This document shows positions 1 through 6,393 of a stretch of DNA of 9,302 nt, one piece after another. Position 1 is the first letter of the stretch; each line of letters begins with the position of its first letter. The notes under the pieces are model-generated. The model saw only the letters and a program-made list of their open reading frames with translations. It searched no databases and was not told the origin of the DNA. The stretch covers positions 1 through 9,302 of the forward strand of contig JADZCW010000079.1 in the NCBI GenBank assembly GCA_020851395.1, read 5' to 3'. A program made the translations under genes and the position numbers. This DNA comes from Phycisphaeraceae bacterium (lineage in GTDB: Bacteria > Planctomycetota > Phycisphaerae > Phycisphaerales > Phycisphaeraceae).

Positions 1-530
1 ACCTGCCCGACAGCATCATCCCGCTGATCAAGGCGGACACGAGCACGGTGCTGATGGGCAACCACGGGTCGGTGAGTTTCGACAAGGACCTGATCGGGGC
101 GTACTACCGGCTGGAGATCCTCGACGCTTACTGCCGGATCCTGATCCTGTGCAAGCAGCTAGGGAACGTGAACGTGCTGACGCAGGACCAGATGGTGGAG
201 CTCCTGCAGGTCAAGAAGGCGTTCGGTTTCCCAGACTCGCGGCTGGCGTGCGCGGCGACGGGGTGCGTGGGCCAACAGAATCAGCCGTTCCTGACCAGCT
301 TCGACGTGCGGCCGGCCGGGGCGATGTGCGGGTGCGGCAGCGCGGACGTGGTGGCGCGGTCGTCGACGAGCGCGTCGGGACAGGTCAGCACCAGCGGGCC
401 GCGGGCGACGATCGAGCAGCAGATCGCGGCGGCCGTGCCCACCGGAAGCAGCGGGCAGGTTGACGAGCAGCAGTTCGAACTGATGGTGCAGGCGATCACG
501 GACCAGATCATGGCGACGGGGAAGAACTAA
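1..530 (+). CDS. Class II aldolase/adducin family protein (fuculose/rhamnulose-1-phosphate aldolase type), C-terminal part
   Basis: Only the last 175 residues are visible; the gene enters from the left edge in frame from base 3. The segment VLMGNHGSVSF followed by a helix containing YYRLEILDAYCRIL is the characteristic C-terminal core of the class II aldolase/adducin fold. The His of NHG (bases 63-65) matches the third zinc-binding His of FucA-type aldolases. Family members cleave L-fuculose-1-phosphate or L-rhamnulose-1-phosphate to DHAP and L-lactaldehyde. After the core, about 75 residues that FucA lacks form a Ser/Gly/Thr-rich linker with a CGC motif, then an amphipathic helix resembling a microcompartment encapsulation peptide. 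With the dehydrogenase and DeoR gene downstream, this points to the aldolase of a PVM-type microcompartment locus. The family call is firm; substrate and compartment location are inferred. The N-terminal part and start codon are outside the window. Confidence 0.85.
   Translation, partial: LPDSIIPLIKADTSTVLMGNHGSVSFDKDLIGAYYRLEILDAYCRILILCKQLGNVNVLTQDQMVELLQVKKAFGFPDSRLACAATGCVGQQNQPFLTSFDVRPAGAMCGCGSADVVARSSTSASGQVSTSGPRATIEQQIAAAVPTGSSGQVDEQQFELMVQAITDQIMATGKN
465..527 (+). other. Putative encapsulation peptide at the aldolase C-terminus
   Basis: The final residues include FELMVQAITDQIMATGK, a short amphipathic helix with hydrophobic residues at i, i+3/4 and i+7 (L, V, I, I, M). It is separated from the enzyme core by a flexible Gly/Ser/Thr-rich linker. 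This linker-plus-helix layout is the known form of microcompartment encapsulation peptides such as those on PduP, PduD and EutC. A second weaker helix-like segment (TIEQQIAAAV) precedes it within the linker. Targeting is inferred from pattern only. Confidence 0.65.
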
Positions 531-555
531 GGATTGAAACGAGTCAGGAAGATTT

Positions 556-650
556 ACCACGGAGGACACGGAGAGCACGGAGAAGACACCGAGTCGGGAT
601 CAGATAGCTCTCAATGAATCGAACTCCGTGTCCTCCGTGCCCTCCGTGGT
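556..650. repeat. Inverted repeat built from tandem 9-base CACGGAG units
   Basis: The gap between the aldolase and dehydrogenase genes (531-694) holds no gene but a strong hairpin. The left arm (556-582) is three tandem 9-base units of the form NNCACGGAG. The right arm (624-650) is three units of the form CTCCGTGNN. The arms pair at 24 of 27 positions around a 41-base loop, and a degenerate fourth unit follows the left arm at about 585-593. Similar CACGGAG-rich inverted repeats are, from memory, dispersed in planctomycete genomes and often mis-annotated as small proteins with HGGHGGHG strings. It could be a MITE-like element or an mRNA-stabilising stem within the operon; it lacks a U-tract, so it is not a classical terminator. 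Confidence 0.8.
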
Positions 651-694
651 GAAAATGGATCAACCTAGACGGACGAAGAGCTGAGGACGAAACG

Positions 695-1618
695 ATGAGC
701 ATCAAGGTGGCGGTGATCGGCGGCGGCGGGCGGGTGGGCTCCAATGCGGCGTTCGCGCTGCAGTGCGGGAGGATCGTCCGCGAGATCTTGCTGGTGGACG
801 TCAACGCGGAGCTGGCCGGGGGTGAGGCGCTGGACCTGATGCACGGGGCGGCGCTGTGCGCGGACCAGGTGATCCGGGCCGGTGACACCGCGGCGGCGGC
901 CGACGCGGACGTGGTGTGCATCACGGCCGGTTCGCGACGCAAGCCCGACGAGTCACGGCTGGACCTGATCAACCGCAATGTGTCGATTTTCAAGGGCATT
1001 TTGGATGACCTCAAGAAGAACAGGCTCAAGCCCGGGGCGATTATCTTCGTGGTGTCGAACCCGGTGGACATCCTGACGCGGATGGCGATCGAGCACCTGG
1101 GATGGCCGTCGAACCAGGTGTTGGGCCTGGGCACGGTGCTCGACACGTCGCGGTTCTGCTCGATCATCGCCGACGCCAAGAAACTGCCGGCCACGCAGGT
1201 CAAGGCCCTGATCCTCGGCGAGCACGGGGACACGATGTCGCCGATCTGGTCGAGCGCCACGGTGGCGGGCGTGCCGCTGGCCAAGCTGCTGTCGGTCAAC
1301 GAGCAGAATGAACTCTTCAAACGGACGCAGGGCTCGGGGGCGGAGGTCATCCGCCGCAAGGGCGGGGCGGGGTACGCGGTGGGCCTGGGCATCGCCGAGG
1401 TGATCCACGCCATCGCGCTCGACAGCCGGCGGATCCTGCCGGTCAGCAGCCGGATGACGGGGCAGTACGGGATGCGGGAGGTGTGCCTGAGCATCCCGAC
1501 GGTGGTGGGGCGATCGGGCGTGGTCGAGGCGATGGAGGTGGAGCTGTGGCCCAAGGAAGTGCAGGGGCTCAGCGGCAGCGCCAAGGCGCTGGCTGAGACG
1601 TGGAGCAAGCTCAAGTAG
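695..1618 (+). CDS. Lactate/malate dehydrogenase family protein (NAD-dependent)
   Basis: This 307-residue protein has the full length and motif order of the L-lactate/malate dehydrogenase family: a Rossmann glycine loop GGGGRVGS (residues 9-16), an acidic residue D35 at the end of the second strand that favours NAD over NADP, the mobile-loop Arg R88, SNPVD (121-125), LDTSR with R153, and the catalytic histidine in GEHGD (H177). The substrate loop reads AGSRRKPDESR. Aligned to lactate dehydrogenase, R82 takes the position of Gln102, which is Arg in malate dehydrogenases, while E86 is lactate-dehydrogenase-like. The substrate is therefore uncertain: malate, lactate, or lactaldehyde reduction in a microcompartment pathway, where a gene of this family is known to sit beside the class II aldolase. 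A GAGGA ribosome site (683-687) lies 7 bases before the ATG. No encapsulation peptide is visible at either end. Confidence 0.9.
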   Translation: MSIKVAVIGGGGRVGSNAAFALQCGRIVREILLVDVNAELAGGEALDLMHGAALCADQVIRAGDTAAAADADVVCITAGSRRKPDESRLDLINRNVSIFKGILDDLKKNRLKPGAIIFVVSNPVDILTRMAIEHLGWPSNQVLGLGTVLDTSRFCSIIADAKKLPATQVKALILGEHGDTMSPIWSSATVAGVPLAKLLSVNEQNELFKRTQGSGAEVIRRKGGAGYAVGLGIAEVIHAIALDSRRILPVSSRMTGQYGMREVCLSIPTVVGRSGVVEAMEVELWPKEVQGLSGSAKALAETWSKLK

Positions 1619-1672
1619 TCAGGACGCAGGGCCAGGGGATGAACCATTGACCGGGCAGCAGGAGTCAGGCGC

Positions 1673-3136
1673 ATGAAAGCCAAGACACTCACCACACGGA
1701 CGCTCTCGCAGAGGCTCAAGGACCTCGACGGCATCTTCGCCCGCGCGATGAAGCAGTGGGGCACGCCTGGGCTGTCCGTGGGCGTGGTGCATGGCGAGGA
1801 CGTGGTGCTCTGCCGGGGTTACGGCTACCGGGACCTGGAAAAGAAGCTGCCCTTCACCGAGCGGACGGTCAGTGTGATCGGGTCGTGCACGAAGTCGATG
1901 ACGGCCGCGTGCCTGGGGATCCTGGTCGATCAGGGCAAGCTCGCGTGGGACAAGCCGGTCAAGCATTACATGCCGTGGTTCGAGCTGGCGGACCCGGAGA
2001 TCGGCCGGCGGGTGACGCCGCGCGACCTGGTGAGCCATCGGTCGGGTCTGCCGGGGCACGACCGGATGTGGTACGGCAGCGACCTGCCGCGTCGCGAGCT
2101 GGTGCGGCGGATGCGGTACCTGCCGCTGAGTCACGACCTGCGGACGGCGTTCCAGTACAACAACCTGGCTTACGCGGCGGCGGCGGTGCTGATCGAGCGG
2201 ATCACGGACATGACGTGGGAGGAGTTCATGTCCGAGCGTCTGCTCGGGCCGCTGGGGATGGAGACGCGATACTTCCCGGTCGATCGGATGCAGCAGGCGC
2301 CCGAGTATGCCGAGCCGTACCACGTGCGTGAGGGCAAGGCGGTGCGTGTGCCGCACTACGATCTGCCGCAGATCGGGCCGGCCGGGCCGACAGCGTTCAG
2401 CGCCCTGGACATGTGCCGGTGGCTGAGCCTGAACCTGGGGGTGGGGCGGTTCGACGGACGGCAGATCGTCGGCAGCGACAGCATCAAGGCCTGCCATCGT
2501 CCGACGATCTGGGTGCCGGGCGTGATCGGGTACCCGGGCGTCTGCCACCTGACGTACGGCATGGGGTGGATGATCACCGAGTTCCGCGGGCGTCATTACC
2601 TCAACCACGGCGGGGGGATCAGCGGGTTCTCATCGTTCATGTCGCTGCTGCCGAACGAAAAATTCGGGGCGGTGGTGATGTGCAACGCGGCCGGTTCGCC
2701 GGCGCTGGGGGTGATCAACAGCTCGATCCATGATCGGCTGCTGGGCCTCGAGCGGATCGACCGGGTGCGGCAGGCGATCGACGACCAGAAGAAAGCGTCC
2801 AAGGCGGCCACGGCCCATGCGCCGTTCTCCTCGGCTCCCCGGCCGCGCGGGGGCAAGCGGCCGACGCGGCCGATCCAGGAGTACACTGGGCAGTACGAGC
2901 ATCCGGCCTACGGCACGCTGATGGTCGAGACCATGGGCAGGTCACTCCGCGTGACTTACCGCCGCGACCACGGGCCGCTGGAGCATCAGCACTACGACGT
3001 GTTCGCATGGAAGGAGGCCGCCGGCCGCAACGCGACGATGGCCTTCCGTGGCGATGCCACGGGGCGGATCGCCGCGGTGAGCGCGGTGCTGGAGCCGGCG
3101 GTGCCGGAGATCGTCTTCCAGCGCGTGGAGAGTTGA
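1673..3136 (+). CDS. Serine hydrolase, class C beta-lactamase/esterase family, with DUF3471-like C-terminal domain
   Basis: The 487-residue protein carries the three landmarks of the PF00144 family: the SxxK nucleophile motif SCTK (S71, K74), the YxN motif YNN (Y162, N164), and HGG (312-314) in place of the lactamase KTG. Sequence such as GTPGLSVGVVHGEDVVLCRGYG is typical of EstB/AmpH-like hydrolases. Residues of about 400-487 (starting EYTGQYEHPAYG) resemble the DUF3471 domain often fused behind this catalytic domain. A Pro/Lys-rich linker (about 375-400) joins the two. No signal peptide is apparent, so a cytoplasmic location is likely, unusual for a family with many secreted members. It lies 54 bases after the dehydrogenase gene with a GCAGGAG site 9 bases before the ATG, so it is probably co-transcribed. 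The substrate cannot be read from the sequence; a true beta-lactamase role is unlikely, and an esterase, lactonase or amidase role is more plausible. Confidence 0.88.
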   Translation: MKAKTLTTRTLSQRLKDLDGIFARAMKQWGTPGLSVGVVHGEDVVLCRGYGYRDLEKKLPFTERTVSVIGSCTKSMTAACLGILVDQGKLAWDKPVKHYMPWFELADPEIGRRVTPRDLVSHRSGLPGHDRMWYGSDLPRRELVRRMRYLPLSHDLRTAFQYNNLAYAAAAVLIERITDMTWEEFMSERLLGPLGMETRYFPVDRMQQAPEYAEPYHVREGKAVRVPHYDLPQIGPAGPTAFSALDMCRWLSLNLGVGRFDGRQIVGSDSIKACHRPTIWVPGVIGYPGVCHLTYGMGWMITEFRGRHYLNHGGGISGFSSFMSLLPNEKFGAVVMCNAAGSPALGVINSSIHDRLLGLERIDRVRQAIDDQKKASKAATAHAPFSSAPRPRGGKRPTRPIQEYTGQYEHPAYGTLMVETMGRSLRVTYRRDHGPLEHQHYDVFAWKEAAGRNATMAFRGDATGRIAAVSAVLEPAVPEIVFQRVES

Positions 3137-3149
3137 AAAAGTGAATTTG

Positions 3150-3165
3150 CGGGGCATGAGCCCCG
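3150..3165 (+). promoter_or_regulatory. Small GC hairpin directly before the ribosome site of the next gene
   Basis: CGGGGC and GCCCCG pair around an ATGA loop to give a perfect 6-base-pair stem in the 42-base gap after the serine hydrolase gene. Its last base touches the GAGGAG ribosome site (3165-3170). It has no T-run, so termination is unlikely; it may modulate translation or mRNA processing. This is only a structural observation. Confidence 0.4.
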
Positions 3166-3178
3166 AGGAGTGAATCGC

Positions 3179-4372
3179 ATGGCCGTGGCAAAGACGCTTG
3201 ACACCAAGATCGCACGCATCCTATCCGACCCGTCGTGCAAGGATTTCATCATCGCCGACGCCAAGGATGCGGACATGGCGGCGGGGCTGTCGGCCCCCGG
3301 CAAGTCGCCCGAGCATCACGCGCAGGAGGGACGGTTCCGTTCGCTGGCCGAGTACCGCGAGCTGATCCGGCAGAACGTCAGGCAGGGACTGATCGACATC
3401 ATGCTCATGAGCGCTTCGACCAACGAGGTGCTGACGATCCAGGAGCGGCTGTTCGAGAACTCGGCCATCACACCGGCGGCGCGGGCGAACGACACGACGG
3501 ACATCCACCTGGCGATGGGCGGCGTCTACCCCGGCCAGCCCTCGCGGCCGTTCCGGACGGCGGTGATCGATCACATCATGTGCGGCAAAGTCGACTGCAA
3601 GCCCGACGAGCGCCGGCTCGGGGCGGACCTGGGGCTGTATTCGCTGACGTTCAACAACAACCTCGAGCTGGACCTGCGGACGATCGAGGCCTATCGCGAG
3701 TTCAGGATCGAGGCCGAGCGCAAGGGATTCCGGCACTTCATGGAGGTGTTCGACCCTAACGCGCCGCAGGCGCCGATCCCGGACCTGGGGCGGTTTATCA
3801 ACGACATGATCGCGCGGACGCTGGCGGGCGTGGCGGGCAAGGGGCGGCCGATCTTCCTGAAGATCGCCTACCACGGGCCGACGGCGATGGAGCAGCTGGC
3901 CAGCTACGACCGGACGCTCGTGCCGGGCATCCTCGGGGGGTCGAGCGGGACAACGTTCGACGCGTTCCATCAGCTCTGGGAGGCCAGGAAGTACGGGGCT
4001 CGGGCGGCGCTGTACGGGCGGATGATCAACAACTCCGAGCACCAGCTCTCGTTCATCCAGCACCTGCGATGGCTGGCGGACGGGCAGCTCGACGACCCGG
4101 CAGAGGCGGTCAAGTCGTACCACGCGGCGCTGGGCAAGCTGGGGATCAAACCCTACCGTGCATTACAGGACGATCTGGCCTCCTCCAAGCGTGCGACGGC
4201 TTACAGCGGCACGGGCGTGGCCGTGGGGGTCGATGGGGCAAAGGACACGCCTAAAACGGCCGATAAAAAGGCTAATGCGATCGGGCCGAATGGTCAGCCG
4301 GACTTCTCGAAGATGACCGCGGCCGAGAAGATCGCCTGGAACAAGGCCAAGCGGGATCGGATCTATGGATGA
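3179..4372 (+). CDS. Conserved protein with class I aldolase (DeoC/LacD/FbaB-like) TIM-barrel features
   Basis: The ATG at 3179 is preferred over an in-frame GTG at 3170 because GAGGAG (3165-3170) sits 8 bases before it; this gives 397 residues. The middle of the protein resembles the DeoC/LacD/FbaB aldolase superfamily: strand-like segments GFRHFMEVFDP (183-193) and PIFLKIAYHG (224-233), where K228 sits where the Schiff-base lysine is expected, a glycine-rich phosphate-type loop ILGGSSGTT (251-259), and KYGARAALYGR (271-281). The fold call is from pattern recognition, not alignment. The N-terminal part, about 100 residues, is not recognised. From about residue 336 the protein becomes a low-complexity linker, then ends in a charged tail. 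Its position between the operon enzymes and the DeoR gene suggests a role in the same sugar pathway, perhaps a second aldolase or isomerase. It could also be a non-catalytic relative. No specific reaction is claimed. Confidence 0.72.
   Translation: MAVAKTLDTKIARILSDPSCKDFIIADAKDADMAAGLSAPGKSPEHHAQEGRFRSLAEYRELIRQNVRQGLIDIMLMSASTNEVLTIQERLFENSAITPAARANDTTDIHLAMGGVYPGQPSRPFRTAVIDHIMCGKVDCKPDERRLGADLGLYSLTFNNNLELDLRTIEAYREFRIEAERKGFRHFMEVFDPNAPQAPIPDLGRFINDMIARTLAGVAGKGRPIFLKIAYHGPTAMEQLASYDRTLVPGILGGSSGTTFDAFHQLWEARKYGARAALYGRMINNSEHQLSFIQHLRWLADGQLDDPAEAVKSYHAALGKLGIKPYRALQDDLASSKRATAYSGTGVAVGVDGAKDTPKTADKKANAIGPNGQPDFSKMTAAEKIAWNKAKRDRIYG
4184..4369 (+). other. Flexible linker and charged C-terminal tail of the aldolase-like protein
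   Basis: Residues about 336-372 are rich in Ser, Thr, Gly, Ala and Lys with no predicted core, followed by PDFSKMTAAEKIAWNKAKRD and IYG at the very end (residues 374-397). The arrangement mimics the linker-plus-helix architecture of encapsulation peptides, but the helix is much more charged than known ones. It may be a docking or localisation tail; function unknown. Confidence 0.45.
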
Positions 4373-4394
4373 GTGATCGTCGGTGTTTTGCACC

Positions 4395-4418
4395 AGCCCC
4401 GCATGGCCATGCGGGGCT
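4395..4418. promoter_or_regulatory. Perfect 24-base palindrome between the aldolase-like gene and deoR
   Basis: The half-site AGCCCCGCATGG is followed at once by its exact reverse complement. It starts 22 bases after the upstream stop codon and ends 12 bases before the start of the DeoR-family gene. As DNA it could be an operator for autoregulation; as RNA it could form a strong stem of about 9 base pairs with a 6-base loop. The downstream sequence (TAGAGTTTCTCCC) has no proper T-run, so a classical intrinsic terminator is doubtful. The same hairpin type could also be a dispersed repeat. Confidence 0.7.
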
Positions 4419-4430
4419 AGAGTTTCTCCC

Positions 4431-5189
4431 ATGCTCATCGTCGAACGACAACAGCGGCTGCTGGAGATTCTGCGGAAGCAGAAGACGGCTCAGCTCGACG
4501 AGCTGGCCAAGGAAGTCGGCGTGTCGGCCTCGACGGTGCGGCGCGACCTGGAGGTGCTCGAACAGCAGGGGCTGCTCGAACGCACGCACGGCGGGGCGAT
4601 CTACCGTGAGCCGGCGGCCATCCCGCGCGGGCAGGGCACGATCCTGTCGCAGCGGATGCAGGAGGCGGTGCGGCAGAAGGAGCTCTTGGGGGCCTACGCC
4701 GCGTCGCTGGTACAGCCGCATTACACGCTGATCCTCGACGGCGGGTCAACGGTGTATTACGCCGCCCGCCAGATCACGGCCCGACCGCTCCAAGTTGTCA
4801 CCAACAGCCTGCCGATCGCCAATCTCTTTGCCGATGACGACGAGATCGAGTTGCTCCTGATCGGCGGGAGCCTCTACCCGCGGACGGGCGTGCTGGTGGG
4901 GCCGATCGCCACGGGGTGCATGGCGGACCTGCACGCGAACATGATGCTCTTCTCCGTGGCGGGGATCGACGGCGATGAGTGCTACAACCAGAACCTGGCC
5001 ATGGCGCAGGTCGAGCAGCTGATGCTCCGGCAGACGTCGCGGTCCGTCATGCTGATGGACAGCGGCAAGTTCGGGCTCAAGAGCCTGACGCGCGTCTGCG
5101 GCCTGGACGAGGTCGACGAGATCGTCACCGACGGCGGCATCGACGATGCCTGGCGGCGGAAGCTCGGGTCGCGGCTGACGGTGGTGTGA
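4431..5189 (+). CDS. DeoR-family transcriptional regulator
   Basis: The 252-residue protein is a full-length DeoR family member. Residues 1-57 form the helix-turn-helix: MLIVERQQRLLEILRKQ is the classic family start, the recognition helix follows in VSASTVRRDLEVLEQQG, and THGGA ends the domain. The sensor domain (about 75-235) shows DGGST (103-107), the TNSLPIA segment, IGGSLYPRTG (144-153) and DSGKFG (210-215), which together bind phosphorylated sugars in this family. The ATG at 4431 is chosen because it gives the standard N-terminus; an in-frame upstream start at 4383 would translate through the palindrome. No clear Shine-Dalgarno site precedes it. DeoR-type repressors accompany PVM microcompartment loci, so this one probably controls the upstream operon and itself. 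The ligand is unknown; fuculose-1-phosphate, rhamnulose-1-phosphate or a derived triose phosphate are reasonable guesses. Confidence 0.93.
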   Translation: MLIVERQQRLLEILRKQKTAQLDELAKEVGVSASTVRRDLEVLEQQGLLERTHGGAIYREPAAIPRGQGTILSQRMQEAVRQKELLGAYAASLVQPHYTLILDGGSTVYYAARQITARPLQVVTNSLPIANLFADDDEIELLLIGGSLYPRTGVLVGPIATGCMADLHANMMLFSVAGIDGDECYNQNLAMAQVEQLMLRQTSRSVMLMDSGKFGLKSLTRVCGLDEVDEIVTDGGIDDAWRRKLGSRLTVV

Positions 5190-5196
5190 GGCAATC

Positions 5197-6393
5197 TCAT
5201 ATTGGGGCGTTGCGTTCTCGCAGGCGGGCGATCTCGCGCGTCGCGCGGCACCAGTCGGGCTCGTTCTCGAATTTCATCGCGTAGCCCAGGGGCGTCACGG
5301 TCAGGATGCGCCAGCCATCTTGGGGTTTCTCGTAGAGCGAGGCGTTCTCCTGCACCTGAGCTCTGACGGATAGATCCGGGTTGAGCGTTAGAAGGTGCTC
5401 GAAGAGGTCGTAGCCCGAGCCTTGGATCGTGGCGATGGTGTGGAAGATCGGCGTCTGGCCGCCCAGGCCGTCGGAGCTGATCTCGGCGGGGGCGTTGAGG
5501 TCCGCGCCGTGGCGGAGCAGGACATCAAGGCAGGCTCGCTCGTTGAACTCCGCGGCGACGTGCGGGAGCGTGACGCCATGGAGCGAGAGGTGGTTGCCGT
5601 AGGGCAGGTTGACACGGCGGTGGATGAGCGAGGAGTCCTTGCCGAGGCGATCGCTGAGCGACTCGGCGCTGCCGCGGTGGATGTCCATCACCGGGCCGTC
5701 CTCGAATTCGGCGCCGGCGGCGATGAGGATGTCGATGCACTGGTGCTTACGGTCCAGGCCGCCGCGGTGGTAGGTGCCCAGGACCATGCTCAGCGGCGTC
5801 TGGACCGTGGGGTACTTGGACGTGGTGCGCTCGGAGAAGTTGACGTTGGCGCCGTGGTCGATGAGGAAGCGCAGGCCCGTCGGGTTCTGCACCTCGCAGG
5901 CGGCGAGGATGATCGGACCGTAGCGGCCGCCGTACTCGCCGTTGACGTCGGCGCCGTGCTCGAGCAGGCGTTTGGCCACGTCTAGGTGGCCGTGCATGGC
6001 GGCGCGGGCCAGGGCGAGGTCCAGGTCGTGCTGGGTGGGGTCGCCTTTTGACAGAGCTATTTCAAGGGCTTCGAGATTGCCGTTGTTGGCCGCGGTGGGT
6101 ATGGCGCGGGAGCGATCGGCTTTGGCGATGGCCTGCTGGGCGGAGGCGCTGACGCGATCGTGCAGGGCCGACCAACTCTTGAAGCCATGAACGCGGGCGA
6201 CGGCGAGCTGGGCGTCGTGCAGGGCGACGTCGGCGCGGCGGAGTTCGTCGTCGCTCAGGCCGGCCAGGCGTGGCACGGTGTCACGCAGGCGAGCGGTGGC
6301 CTGGGGATCGCCTTGCCGGCAGGCCTTGAGCAGGGCCTTGGCCTGTTTGCGCAGGTGCTCGAGGTTGGGACGCGCGGGCAGAGATGGGGACAT
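5197..6393 (-). CDS. Ankyrin-repeat protein
   Basis: The 398-residue protein contains ankyrin repeats, the clearest being HGHLDVAKRLLEHGADVNGE (about 134-153), GLRFLIDHGANVNF (173-186), QCIDILIAAGAEF (218-230) and ACLDVLLRHGADLNAP (287-302). A distinct N-terminal module (about 9-80), NLEHLRKQAKALLKA followed by DAQLAVARVHGFKSWSALH, is seen in other bacterial ankyrin proteins and is probably helical. There is no signal peptide or membrane segment, so it is likely cytoplasmic and protein-binding; the partner is unknown. A purine-rich AAGGAAGG (6405-6398) stands just before the ATG. It converges with deoR, with 7 bases between stops. It is 217 bases after the glycosidase genes on the same strand, so it may have its own promoter and be unrelated to them. 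Confidence 0.92.
   Translation of the reverse strand: MSPSLPARPNLEHLRKQAKALLKACRQGDPQATARLRDTVPRLAGLSDDELRRADVALHDAQLAVARVHGFKSWSALHDRVSASAQQAIAKADRSRAIPTAANNGNLEALEIALSKGDPTQHDLDLALARAAMHGHLDVAKRLLEHGADVNGEYGGRYGPIILAACEVQNPTGLRFLIDHGANVNFSERTTSKYPTVQTPLSMVLGTYHRGGLDRKHQCIDILIAAGAEFEDGPVMDIHRGSAESLSDRLGKDSSLIHRRVNLPYGNHLSLHGVTLPHVAAEFNERACLDVLLRHGADLNAPAEISSDGLGGQTPIFHTIATIQGSGYDLFEHLLTLNPDLSVRAQVQENASLYEKPQDGWRILTVTPLGYAMKFENEPDWCRATREIARLRERNAPI

Noticed and set aside
544..1764. Long minus-strand open frame of 406 codons
   Set aside because: It is antisense to the dehydrogenase gene, whose motifs are unmistakable, and its end encodes HGGHGGHG-like strings from the hairpin repeat. It is a GC-rich shadow frame.
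3170..3178. GTG start three codons before the chosen start of the aldolase-like protein
   Set aside because: It overlaps the GAGGAG site that is ideally spaced for the ATG at 3179 and has no ribosome site of its own.
4383..4430. Upstream in-frame start for the DeoR protein
   Set aside because: It would translate through the palindrome and add 16 residues that DeoR proteins lack; the ATG at 4431 gives the canonical N-terminus.
4395..4430. Classical intrinsic terminator at the palindrome
   Set aside because: No run of T follows the stem on either strand; terminator function was therefore not called.
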